Source of the DNA: Candidatus Riflebacteria bacterium GWC2_50_8 | GTDB lineage: Bacteria > Muiribacteriota > Ozemobacteria > Ozemobacterales > Ozemobacteraceae | Assembly (NCBI GenBank): GCA_001787855.1 | Contig: MFYY01000259.1 | Span: forward strand, 35,500-72,306 | Length of the DNA stretch: 36,807 nt | Direction: 5' to 3' | Shown: in pieces, positions 16,623-24,265 of the stretch | How the letters are laid out: each line of letters starts with the position of its first letter | How positions within the stretch are numbered: the stretch's first letter is position 1 | Made by a program: the position numbers and the translations under genes | Notes under the pieces: model-generated | The model's input: only the letters and a program-made list of their open reading frames with translations | Told to the model about the DNA's origin: nothing | The model's database searches: none

Positions 16623-17591
16623 TTACCTTTCTCTAAACATCTTGATCCCTTTAATCAGGGAATCTATGAGATAAGAATTAAACTTGTACTTTTCAAAAAG
16701 CGCTCGACAGACCTGTTCGGTAATATCCTGCCCGCCGGCGATAAAGAGCTTCGCCGGGCGAACCGTCGCAGCCAGAGATCCGACATCCTTGCGATGAGCA
16801 AGGTGTTGAAATGACAAATTCTCGATCGTTTTCATGAGTGAGGGCGCCCAGTGGTTAGCTATAGTAAATGTGTTTGGCTCAGGCAAAGGCGACTTGAGTA
16901 TTATCTGATATGCCGTGTTAGACCACAAAGGCGTATTTTCAGGGATGTTCTGTTGAACTTCTGTTGGAGCCTCAGGTGCAGAAAGAGTGTCGTCGATGAC
17001 GCACGCAACCTTGAGCTGGCCAGCTATTTCCTTAATAGTTGCATCAAGTTCTGCTACTATTATTTCGAGCTTTTCGACGGTCTCGGCGCGTGACAGAAAA
17101 ACTTCCTTCCAGATTGAATCCTGCAGGTTGACGATTTCCTTGTCGATTTCGCTAAATTCGTCCTGCAGCTTATCAAGTTTTTTCTGGTCTCTGGTCTGAG
17201 TCTCATCCAGCCTTTTGGCAATTTCATCTTTCGAAATTTTGAGCTGTGCCAACTTTGTGCCTTCGAGAGTCCAGTTCAGTCGTGTTTTTGAAATAGTCTC
17301 CTGGATTTTGCTCTGTTTGGCCAGCAGGGCATCGATCTTCGGCGCCAGAACCTTCTGTTGCGCTGTCATTCTCTCGTAAACCGCTTCCATGACTTTGATT
17401 TCGTTTCGCTTCAGCTGCGGGCGGGTAAACCGGTGCGAGACAAAATCAAAGTCTTTCATCTCGGGGTGAAGAACCAGACAGGTGCGATAATCTATTGTTG
17501 CAAACAGACTTTCGCCACAAACCAGGCTCGCTGAGCCTATAATCAGAAGAATTGTGAGCAGCAGTATTTTACTTTTCAATTTTCTCTTCAC
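16623..17591 (-). CDS. Skp/OmpH-like periplasmic coiled-coil protein A
   Basis: This 322-residue protein has a signal peptide (RKLKSKILLLTILLIIGS), then FATIDYRTCLVLHPEMKDFDF. A long charged helical region at residues ~65-195, rich in Lys, Glu and Gln, should form a coiled coil. A C-terminal part of ~120 residues ends in IKGIKMFRER. The layout resembles Skp/OmpH chaperones (short strand, then coiled-coil hairpin) but the protein is twice as long. It is a paralogue of the gene just upstream, and both share R-x-C-x3-H-P after the signal peptide. The GTG start at 17591 overlaps the upstream gene by 23 bases. A TTG a few codons in is an alternative. Its position before a giant secreted protein suggests a dedicated periplasmic chaperone. 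Confidence 0.7.
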   Translation of the reverse strand: MKRKLKSKILLLTILLIIGSASLVCGESLFATIDYRTCLVLHPEMKDFDFVSHRFTRPQLKRNEIKVMEAVYERMTAQQKVLAPKIDALLAKQSKIQETISKTRLNWTLEGTKLAQLKISKDEIAKRLDETQTRDQKKLDKLQDEFSEIDKEIVNLQDSIWKEVFLSRAETVEKLEIIVAELDATIKEIAGQLKVACVIDDTLSAPEAPTEVQQNIPENTPLWSNTAYQIILKSPLPEPNTFTIANHWAPSLMKTIENLSFQHLAHRKDVGSLAATVRPAKLFIAGGQDITEQVCRALFEKYKFNSYLIDSLIKGIKMFRER

Positions 17592-18333
17592 CTCGATCAG
17601 CTGTTTTTATCTCAGATGTGCTTTTAATCAACGCGCAGGCTGCATCAGTGTAATCTTTTGCGCCATATTTGAAAGGGTTATTGCAGACGCCCGGCAATTT
17701 TCTCTGCCAGTAATGACGGCTGTTTGCCAGCCATGCTGCAAAATCATCAGATTCAATGCTTTTGGGGTCTTCCAGAAACGATTCGAGTCGTTTGTCGCAT
17801 AAAACATGCATTTGTGGCTCAGATGGGTGCTGAATCGGCGTCAATGCAGCTGCATCCATTAAGATATCAACTTTATGCTGCTGCCTTATCTGGCTAAAAA
17901 CATTGGCCAGATCTTTTTCGATGCCTTCGAGAGTACACCAGACCATTGCCTGATCAGGCAGCATGCTTTCGTTTTCCTGAAGAGTTTTTAATACCAGGCG
18001 GCGTTGCTTGATATATTCAATTTCATTTACCAGCTGTGAACGGCTTTTCCAAAGGCTGGCGTTCTGCCCATCCTTATCCGAAAAGGCCTTGCCAATCTGT
18101 TTTTCAATGCCTTTCAATTCCGCTGTGGCAGTTTCTTCAAGTTTGTTCAGCCTGGCGCTTTCTTCGGCAAAATCTTTTACTGGCGCCGAAATGGTGTCGA
18201 AAAATCGCCGCGTCTCCCAGTCAAATTTCTGAAAGGCCGGATGCGACAACATGCAGGCGCGCGAATCCAAATAGCCGATTTCACTCGCAAAAAGCAGGCC
18301 AGTTGCTAGATAGAAAAACAGAAAAAGTAACAT
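17569..18333 (-). CDS. Skp/OmpH-like periplasmic coiled-coil protein B
   Basis: The frame is open to 18486, but I choose ATG 18333. It has CAGGAG four to five bases upstream and starts the signal peptide MLLFLFFYLATGLLFAS, giving 254 residues. The mature N-terminus EIGYLDSRACMLSHPAFQKF resembles the start of protein A, with R-x-C-x3-H-P and the following aromatic residues. A helical region at residues ~50-140 is rich in Glu, Lys and Leu and probably forms a coiled coil. It is the first gene of the prepilin operon, and a promoter is visible at 18382-18409. The last 23 bases overlap the start of protein A, so the two are translationally coupled. Confidence 0.7.
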   Translation of the reverse strand: MLLFLFFYLATGLLFASEIGYLDSRACMLSHPAFQKFDWETRRFFDTISAPVKDFAEESARLNKLEETATAELKGIEKQIGKAFSDKDGQNASLWKSRSQLVNEIEYIKQRRLVLKTLQENESMLPDQAMVWCTLEGIEKDLANVFSQIRQQHKVDILMDAAALTPIQHPSEPQMHVLCDKRLESFLEDPKSIESDDFAAWLANSRHYWQRKLPGVCNNPFKYGAKDYTDAACALIKSTSEIKTADRGEEKIEK

Positions 18334-18381
18334 GCATCTCCTGATGCCTGGTTGGGCTTTAATCAAAAGAACACCTCTGAA

Positions 18382-18409
18382 ATTATGAATAAGTCTGAAT
18401 ATAACGCAA
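18382..18409 (-). promoter_or_regulatory. Sigma70-like promoter of the Skp/prepilin operon
   Basis: Read on the minus strand, TTGCGT (18409-18404) and CATAAT (18387-18382) are separated by 16 bases. Transcription would start near 18375, giving a leader of ~40 bases before ATG 18333. The hexamers match those of the promoter at 19866-19894 almost exactly. Confidence 0.5.
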
Positions 18410-18535
18410 TCTATATGCCATCTATACAGAACATTCAGTATTGCCTGCTTTTTTCTGATTCTATTCCTAATTGACAAGGCCGTCAAGAGAACAAGAAATC
18501 TGAGATCAGGCAGTATTTATGCCGTTGACAACCAA

Positions 18536-18569
18536 AGCGCCGGCGTAAAAATATTTTTACACAGGCGCT
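18536..18569. terminator. Long hairpin with perfect inner palindrome
   Basis: AGCGCC (18536-18541) pairs with GGCGCT (18564-18569). Inside lies the perfect 16-base palindrome GTAAAAATATTTTTAC (18545-18560). It sits ~55 bases past the stop of the cyclic-nucleotide-binding gene. It could be a terminator for that gene or a protein-binding operator; the minus-strand T tail is weak. Confidence 0.45.
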
Positions 18570-18623
18570 GTTTTCTTTACGAATGCAGACAGAAACATCA
18601 GACCAGAGCTTAGCAACAACGGC

Positions 18624-19823
18624 TCAGGTTTTAATGTTGCTCCGCGCGGCGAGAATACCTAGAGACTCTCGAAACCTGTTGTATACCGCACGAGCGCGCT
18701 GCGCAAAGAATGCCGCTGGCCGACCGAGCGCGACCTTATCATGGCGATCAGAAAGTCGCTTTGCCATGTTGTTCAGGCCCTCAAGCAAAATACCGAGTTT
18801 TGCGTAAAGCATTTCCTTAAGCACTTTTTCAGAATGATCACAGAGTTTGCGGGTGTTCTCAGAACGGTTGACCATGGCCATCAGCATCCTGGTCATTATT
18901 TCAGGCTGTTTGAGAAAGAATTCCTCAACCTGGCTCAGATGCACGACAATTGCGGTCAGATCGCTGGCGCAGATTACGTCGGCAGTTCGCCGCATGTCTG
19001 GCACCGCCGCATCAAGATTGAGAAAAACCGCTATTTCGCCGACAATACTGCCCGGCGCGTCAATAATGATGTTTGACCCACCACCATTGGTGACAACCTC
19101 AACAATACCCTCAGTAAGAATAAACAGTTTGTCGCCAATGGTACCTTCTTTGCACAGCAGCTCACCAGCTTTAAACTTCTGCATTTTTACATCTTTACTG
19201 ACATAGCTGACCACCCCACAGGCCACAGAAGCGCTAGAAGTGCCGTTCAATTCGGCCTGGCGCAGAGTCTCTCTGGCTATCGTAAAAGCCTTATGGTTTT
19301 TGGCCTCAGTCAAATCTGGGTCGCTGAGGGCAGGGCAAACCACGTTAGCCAGCTCGTTAACGCCAGCCATGTAATCTCGGGCAGTTGCTCTGATAAAAGC
19401 CTCAAGCTCGATCTCTTCCTTTGCGATTCCAGCAAAATAGGCGAAAAACAGCTTCATGTAACGCGCAAACGAAATGCAGGCGCGTACTCCGACCTTCGGA
19501 TCGCTGGCAAGAACCTGTTGTAAGGTTTCCTGATTGTCAGCTGGCACTGGCTCAACTGATGATTTGTCGAGCGCAAACACCGAGAAACACTGGGGCTGGT
19601 TCATTAACGCTTCGACTTCGCCGAACAATTCATGGTGCGACACGATACCGATCAGGTCCGCTTCGTTAAGCATTCGCCTGACACCAAGTTCCTGCACGGA
19701 TTTTTTTGAGTAAACCTTGGCAAAACGGCCAGAAGTAACCTTAAAAAACGCTGGAACAACCTCGCCTTGCAAAAAAACATGATCTCCAGGGGCATAAACA
19801 CTCTGCTCTCTTGTCTCTTTCAT
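18624..19823 (-). CDS. Protein with two cyclic-nucleotide-binding domains
   Basis: The product has 399 residues from ATG 19823, chosen because AGGTGGG precedes it; an upstream ATG at 19847 lacks a ribosome site. Residues ~8-95 form a first CNB beta-barrel (APGDHVFLQGE, LFGEVEALMN), but the phosphate-binding Arg is missing from its cassette. Residues ~215-310 form a second CNB domain with FKAGELLCKEGTIGDKLFIL, VGEIAVFLN (261-269) and RRTADV (278-283), close to the canonical cassette. A helical segment at ~100-195 separates the two. The C-terminus is helical with no recognised DNA-binding or enzymatic domain. It may be a cAMP/cGMP-responsive regulatory or scaffold protein. It is a single gene with its own promoter at 19866-19894. 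Confidence 0.8.
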   Translation of the reverse strand: MKETREQSVYAPGDHVFLQGEVVPAFFKVTSGRFAKVYSKKSVQELGVRRMLNEADLIGIVSHHELFGEVEALMNQPQCFSVFALDKSSVEPVPADNQETLQQVLASDPKVGVRACISFARYMKLFFAYFAGIAKEEIELEAFIRATARDYMAGVNELANVVCPALSDPDLTEAKNHKAFTIARETLRQAELNGTSSASVACGVVSYVSKDVKMQKFKAGELLCKEGTIGDKLFILTEGIVEVVTNGGGSNIIIDAPGSIVGEIAVFLNLDAAVPDMRRTADVICASDLTAIVVHLSQVEEFFLKQPEIMTRMLMAMVNRSENTRKLCDHSEKVLKEMLYAKLGILLEGLNNMAKRLSDRHDKVALGRPAAFFAQRARAVYNRFRESLGILAARSNIKT

Positions 19824-19865
19824 AAAACCCACCTGCCGTATGTACAACTTTTTTCTGTAAAATTT

Positions 19866-19894
19866 ATTATGACAGAAAAAACAATACGTCGCAA
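19866..19894 (-). promoter_or_regulatory. Sigma70-like promoter of the CNB-domain gene
   Basis: Read on the minus strand, TTGCGA (19894-19889) and CATAAT (19871-19866) are separated by 17 bases. Transcription would begin near 19858, leaving a ~35-base leader with the AGGTGGG site before ATG 19823. Confidence 0.55.
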
Positions 19895-20372
19895 TCCATT
19901 AAAAGTTTTCTGGTCTTTAGCTGCTTTTTAACTTTTTTTGTCAGCCTCATGATGAGTCTTGGGAAAACAATTCGCGAGATCTTAAAAAGTTACCGGTGGC
20001 GGCGTTGCCGGAGGATTTCCCCGTGAACCATAGACAATCTCGCTCGCAACCTGCTGCCCCTTACTTATGACAGTCGGTTCATCGGTACACTGTCGTGAAC
20101 AGGCGTTTCCTCATTACGCAAATAGACTGTCTGAGTCGGAAATGCAAACGGGTGTTCTAACAAAAAAATAAAGCATTATGCCCGACGAAGCTGCGGCAAA
20201 TTCGTTGATTTTCATAGAATGCTGCGAATTGAAAGTGATTATGCGACAGACAATGCTCTAGCTGACCGATAGCATCGGAATTTTTATTGATAATCCTTTG
20301 GCAGACTACTCGAATGTAAAGCAAGCTTTACAAATAATTCGTGTTAAAGCGGTACAGACTGGCGAAAACCCG
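19895..20372. other. Intergenic region between divergent genes
   Basis: No intact gene is supported. On the minus strand, 19982-20110 is an open stretch ending PPATPPPVTF-stop, but it has no start codon and in-frame stops precede it, so it may be a decayed 3' end. GTAAAGC-AA-GCTTTAC (20316-20331) is a perfect 7-bp inverted repeat ~40 bases upstream of the -35 of the TIG gene and could be an operator. Confidence 0.4.
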
Positions 20373-20401
20373 TTGACGCTTCGTTAAAATCCGCTTATAA
20401 T
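20373..20401 (+). promoter_or_regulatory. Near-consensus promoter giving a leaderless mRNA
   Basis: TTGACG (20373-20378) and TATAAT (20396-20401) are exactly 17 bases apart. The start codon ATG begins at 20409, seven bases after the -10, where transcription itself would start. No ribosome site can fit. Confidence 0.75.
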
Positions 20402-20408
20402 CGCTATT

Positions 20409-21542
20409 ATGAGCAAAATAATACTGTTTGTAATGATTCTTGCATGCACACTGAGCTTTGGCTGCAGCAGCGGCGGTTCGAGTAAACCAGTCAGCATCGC
20501 TTCCGGACCGGCGATTACTGCAACATACCCAACCAACGGTGGATCTGGCACCCTGGTCACCATTTCGGGAAGCAACTTTGGTTTGGTGCAAAGCACCAGC
20601 ATCGTCAGTTACGCCGGCGTGACCGTAATTCCGGTTACCTGGTCCGACACTCAGATAACCCTGAAAGTGCCAGATAACGCACCAAACAATGGTAATTTCG
20701 TGGTTGTGGTCAACGGCGTTTATTCAAACGCGAGTGTGGTTTTTAATCTGAGTAACCCGGCCATCTCGTATATTTCGCCATCTACCGCCGCCATAGGTTC
20801 AGATGTAACAATTTCAGGCCAGTATTTCGGCACCTTCAACAGCGGATGCTATGTGACCTTTAACAATACTACTGCAGCTATCAAAAACTGGAACAACACC
20901 AGCATCACCTGCACAGTTCCAGAGTTTTCAAGTTCACTGTCCAGCACCATTACTGTCGTTGTCTGGATCGACGCCTACCGCTACTCAAACAGCTACTCTT
21001 TTAACCTGACCGCGCCAACTATCAATAGCGTCAGTCCGAGCAGTGATAACGTCGGCGCCCGCATCGCCATTAACGGTCAGGCATTCGGCCAAAACCAGGG
21101 AACGGTAACCGTCGGCGGCTACACAGCCCAGATCGTCAGCTGGCTAGACACCAAGGTTGAATTTCGCGTGCCACCGGTTAATTCTGCCGGCTGGAAAACT
21201 CTGACGCTTACCAGTGGCGGAAGACAGGTCAACAACTCATTCACCGTCGCTGCGCCTGAAATTACCAGCGCATTCTCGTCATCAGGAGGAAACGCCAGCA
21301 ATGGCAATACTTTTACCATTGTCGGCAATAACTTTGGTTCGTCTGAAGACCAGATTACGACAAGCGTACAACTGCGAGACGAGAGCAATAATATCTATAC
21401 GCCTGGCATAACCAGCTCTGATACCAGCATTGCTTTTATCTGGCCAGTGCCAAATAAACTCATTGGCACACAAGTCGTCTATATAACCATCTCAGTTGGC
21501 GGCATTACCAATACCAACTCATATTACGTAACCGCTGATTAG
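20409..21542 (+). CDS. Lipoprotein with IPT/TIG repeats
   Basis: This 377-residue protein has a lipoprotein signal peptide ending in the lipobox LSFGC (Cys19), followed by a Ser/Gly-rich linker (SSGGSSKP). Four tandem IPT/TIG-type Ig-like domains follow. They start near ITATYPTNGGSGTLVTISGS (~37), ISYISPSTAAIGSDVTISGQ (~119), INSVSPSSDNVGARIAINGQ (~204) and ITSAFSSSGGNASNGNTFTI (~284). Each has the NFG/YFG/AFG turn of the family. Such proteins sit in the outer membrane or on the surface and mediate binding. The ATG at 20409 is directly preceded by a strong promoter with no room for a 5' leader. The gene is monocistronic. Confidence 0.85.
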   Translation: MSKIILFVMILACTLSFGCSSGGSSKPVSIASGPAITATYPTNGGSGTLVTISGSNFGLVQSTSIVSYAGVTVIPVTWSDTQITLKVPDNAPNNGNFVVVVNGVYSNASVVFNLSNPAISYISPSTAAIGSDVTISGQYFGTFNSGCYVTFNNTTAAIKNWNNTSITCTVPEFSSSLSSTITVVVWIDAYRYSNSYSFNLTAPTINSVSPSSDNVGARIAINGQAFGQNQGTVTVGGYTAQIVSWLDTKVEFRVPPVNSAGWKTLTLTSGGRQVNNSFTVAAPEITSAFSSSGGNASNGNTFTIVGNNFGSSEDQITTSVQLRDESNNIYTPGITSSDTSIAFIWPVPNKLIGTQVVYITISVGGITNTNSYYVTAD

Positions 21543-21692
21543 CCTTTTTTCACAATAGAGTTCAAGGATTCAGTCCAGAGCACACCGATTATGACTGTGC
21601 CTGCCACGGAATCTGACCGCATTAGCATCGTTAGGGCGGCGTATGCCTGGCTATCATCTGCGAAGATCTGCGCTATCTGTGGATATATTTCT

Positions 21693-22799
21693 TCAGCCGG
21701 CCAGGTAGGCATCAAGGCGGGCGAGAGCGTCAGCAAAGCTGGCGCGGCCGTAGCCAAAGCGCAGATATTCGCCGGGCATATCGAAAAAGGTGCCGGGAAT
21801 CAGCATTATGCCAGTCTCTGCCACCAACCAGTCGCAAAACTCAAGCGCACTGCCGCCCAGATAGCGCGGAAAAGTGACAGTGCCGGCGCGCGGGCGCTGC
21901 CAGCTGAAAAGGTCGGTGTGGCGGGCAAAAAACTCAGCGAGCAAATTGAGATTGCTTACGAGGCGAACGCGCTGCTGTTCAAAAATCTGCGGCATGTTGC
22001 GAACAGCAATTCCGGCAAGATATTCGCCCGGCGCGCAATTGCAGATTGTCAGATAATCCTTGAAAGTCGCCAGCCGGTTGTAAATGTCGCGATCTTTCGT
22101 TGCAATCCAGCCCGTTCTAAGACCGGCCAGACCACAGTTTTTACTCAGACAGTTCAACGAAATACCCTTTTCGTAATGATCGGCCAGGTGCGGCAACTGA
22201 TCGGCAGGATCGTGCTCTGTGCCCCGGTAAACTTCGTCACAGAACAGGTATAAATCGCGCTCACGCGCAATTTCGATTACCTGCTGCCATGACGACCGGT
22301 CAAACAGGTAACCGGTCGGATTATGCGGCGTACAGATCAGTATTGCCCTGGTTTTGCTTCTGATCAACTCGGGCAACTCAACCAGATCTGGAGCCCAGTT
22401 GCGGTTAGGGTTGCCATGCCAGTGCGAAACCTCTATACCACGCGACTGCGCTACCGAATAATGCGACTGATACCCCGGAAAATGCACCACCAGATGATCG
22501 CCAGGCTCGAGAACCGCGTGCATGAAAGCAAAAATCGGTTCTTCGGCACCGGTAAACACCAGTATTTCTTCGGGTGCAACCGATTCATACAGTCCGGCAA
22601 TGTCACGGCGCAAAGCCGGATCGCCCAAACTCTCAGTGTAACCGAGCCAGACCCTTTTCAGTTCTTCTTCGCTGCCCGGCTCGAAAGCCAGCAGGTCGGC
22701 GATGCTCATTGCCTCTGGATCACTCGAGCCGAGCAGATATTTTGCCGAAAACTCATGCCTGGCAAAATAGCGCTCGAGCTCGAATGGCCTGATCTGCAT
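21693..22799 (-). CDS. PLP-dependent class I/II aminotransferase
   Basis: This 368-residue fold-type I PLP enzyme has the glycine/glutamate region VFTGAEEPIFAFMHAVLEPG, HFPGYQSHY for ring stacking, CTPHNPTG with N160, FCDEVYRG with D188 and Y191, the Schiff-base lysine in LNCLSKNCGLAGLRTGW (K220, R228), and EYLRFGYG with the carboxylate-binding Arg near the end. The length fits the family. The substrate cannot be read from the sequence; some relatives act on amino-acid intermediates of secondary metabolism. Its start overlaps the stop of the lipoprotein gene by one base (TAATG), so the two are translationally coupled, an unexpected pairing of cytoplasmic enzyme and surface lipoprotein. Confidence 0.9.
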   Translation of the reverse strand: MQIRPFELERYFARHEFSAKYLLGSSDPEAMSIADLLAFEPGSEEELKRVWLGYTESLGDPALRRDIAGLYESVAPEEILVFTGAEEPIFAFMHAVLEPGDHLVVHFPGYQSHYSVAQSRGIEVSHWHGNPNRNWAPDLVELPELIRSKTRAILICTPHNPTGYLFDRSSWQQVIEIARERDLYLFCDEVYRGTEHDPADQLPHLADHYEKGISLNCLSKNCGLAGLRTGWIATKDRDIYNRLATFKDYLTICNCAPGEYLAGIAVRNMPQIFEQQRVRLVSNLNLLAEFFARHTDLFSWQRPRAGTVTFPRYLGGSALEFCDWLVAETGIMLIPGTFFDMPGEYLRFGYGRASFADALARLDAYLAG

Positions 22800-23305
22800 T
22801 ATTCAGCGTCAGTGTTGGTTTTTTCGCCACTGTCTGGCGTCTGAATAGTGGTTTCGCCATCTTTTACATCAATTTTCATGTCGCCAACGCTGACGTTACT
22901 GTCGGTACCATCTGTGTTCACCTTGATTTCACCCATATCGACATTACTGTTGGCTCCATCACTGGTGACGCTCATGCCCGGCATGTTTACGGTGGCTTTG
23001 TCGCCTTCTGTGGTGACTTCGACACCAGGCATACTGACTTTGGCACCAGTCTCAGTAGTGTCAATATTGATTCCAGGCAGGTTTACTTTCGCGCCACCTT
23101 CACCGGTCTGTATTTTTATGCCGCCGGGCAGGCTGATATTAGTGCCAGCTGCATTGCCATCGATTTTAACATCAGCAGGCTTCATGTCTGCTGATTCAAC
23201 AGCAGAAGGCTGGGCCTGTGGCGCCGGCGGTTCACTGCCACAACCAGTTGTTATAACGGCGCCAGCCAGCAACGAAACGAAAAGAATTTTATTAATGATT
23301 TTCAT
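22799..23305 (-). CDS. Lipoprotein built of 16-residue tandem repeats
   Basis: The product is 168 residues from ATG 23305, preceded by AAAAGGAAAATATC. The frame opens earlier, but the upstream ATG lies inside the promoter. The lipobox VITTGC puts the lipid on Cys22. After a Pro/Ala-rich linker, the sequence repeats every 16 residues: GAKVNLPGINIDTTET, GAKVSMPGVEVTTEGD, KATVNMPGMSVTSDGA, NSNVDMGEIKVNTDGT, DSNVSVGDMKIDVKDG. Alternating hydrophobic positions and regular turns suggest a beta-solenoid or beta-roll stalk on the cell surface. I do not recognise a named family. It precedes and overlaps the aminotransferase gene. Confidence 0.8.
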   Translation of the reverse strand: MKIINKILFVSLLAGAVITTGCGSEPPAPQAQPSAVESADMKPADVKIDGNAAGTNISLPGGIKIQTGEGGAKVNLPGINIDTTETGAKVSMPGVEVTTEGDKATVNMPGMSVTSDGANSNVDMGEIKVNTDGTDSNVSVGDMKIDVKDGETTIQTPDSGEKTNTDAE

Positions 23306-23340
23306 GATATTTTCCTTTTGATAAATGAGAACTGGCGATG

Positions 23341-23369
23341 ATTTTAACATCAGCAGCCGTGTACATCAA
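23341..23369 (-). promoter_or_regulatory. Sigma70-like promoter of the repeat lipoprotein/aminotransferase operon
   Basis: Read on the minus strand, TTGATG (23369-23364) and TAAAAT (23346-23341) are separated by 17 bases. Transcription would start near 23334, about 30 bases before ATG 23305. This also argues against the upstream ATG at 23350 as the start. Confidence 0.6.
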
Positions 23370-23461
23370 CAAATTCAGTATCTGCTATTAAACTGCCGGT
23401 TTGTGAGGCGCGTTATTACTGGTTCCGTTTGAAAACCAGCTTCAATTTATTCAGGCTGCTC

Positions 23462-24259
23462 TCAATTGTCGGTACAGTCAGGCCGCGCGATTACCTGCTT
23501 GAAATGACGCGCAAACAGCTGATGAACCTTGATGTCAGCCGAGGTATCGTTGCCAAGCACGCAGCCAAAATCAGTGTAACCAGAGCGAATATCTTTTATG
23601 ACAACTGTCTTGTCAGTAATCGCAAAGAGCACGCGCCACGATTTGAAACGCAAAATCAGGCCGGCAGCTCCTTCGACATACTTATTTCGCGTCTGGTCAT
23701 GCGGATTATGACTCAGCTGGCTGTTGATAACGCCGCGCAGATCAACGCCGTGCCGCTTAAGATATGCAGTTTTTGCGGCAGCTGAATCTTCGTAGACGAC
23801 TGCAAATGCCTCTTTGACAACATTGTCGAGCCAACCACGCCGGGCATTCGGAAAGCTGTCGAAATCAGCAATATACGGCTTGATATCAATGACCGGCGTG
23901 TTGTTCAGCAGATCTGATCCACTGATATAAACCCGATTGCCGTCAACACGATCCAGACGCACACAGCTCATGCCGACAGGGTTTGGGCGATAGGGCGAAC
24001 GCGTCGCAAAAACGCCCTTTTTGCCCCTGCCATCGGAGTATGGGGGGTTAGTCAGCGGTTTCCAGTTGCTGTTGAGATGAAACACAAACAACACCCAGAC
24101 ATATTCAAAACCATCGAGATCCTTGAGCCCCTGCTCGTAATTAAAGCCTCTGGTCAGCTCAATGTAGCCATCGACCTCAGAAAGCACGCCCTGCATGGGC
24201 TGTTCCTGATGATAGTCGTGCGCGCATCTGAATACGCCTATGGGCTTGAAATCAAACAT
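23462..24259 (-). CDS. trmO: tRNA (adenine37-N6)-methyltransferase TrmO (TsaA/YaeB family)
   Basis: This 265-residue protein carries the signature GVFATRSPYRPNPVG at residues 82-96 and an N-terminal beta-barrel beginning FKPIGVFRC. LDGFEYVWVLFVFH and the SGSDLLNNTPVIDIKPYI strand are also typical of the family. TrmO methylates N6-threonylcarbamoyl-A37 in tRNA using S-adenosylmethionine. The length is slightly above E. coli TrmO (235), and the C-terminal ~80 residues match the usual extension domain in position. It lies 6 bp downstream of the beta-propeller gene and probably shares its mRNA. Confidence 0.92.
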   Translation of the reverse strand: MFDFKPIGVFRCAHDYHQEQPMQGVLSEVDGYIELTRGFNYEQGLKDLDGFEYVWVLFVFHLNSNWKPLTNPPYSDGRGKKGVFATRSPYRPNPVGMSCVRLDRVDGNRVYISGSDLLNNTPVIDIKPYIADFDSFPNARRGWLDNVVKEAFAVVYEDSAAAKTAYLKRHGVDLRGVINSQLSHNPHDQTRNKYVEGAAGLILRFKSWRVLFAITDKTVVIKDIRSGYTDFGCVLGNDTSADIKVHQLFARHFKQVIARPDCTDN

Positions 24260-24265
24260 GCGCCA

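Larger units (their letters stand above)
18334..18623. other. Intergenic region with operon promoter and hairpin
   Basis: These 290 bases hold the minus-strand promoter of the prepilin operon (18382-18409) and a hairpin with an inner palindrome (18536-18569). No gene is supported. Confidence 0.6.

Noticed and set aside
19982-20110. Minus-strand open stretch ending in a Pro-rich tail (PPATPPPVTF)
   Set aside because: No start codon is available and two in-frame stops precede it. At most it is a decayed 3' end with no identifiable parent.
21591-22253. Plus-strand open frame of 220 codons
   Set aside because: It is antisense to the aminotransferase active-site region and has no features of its own.
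23306-23350. Upstream ATG (23350) for the repeat lipoprotein
   Set aside because: It would lie inside the promoter and precede the lipoprotein signal peptide. ATG 23305 has the ribosome site.
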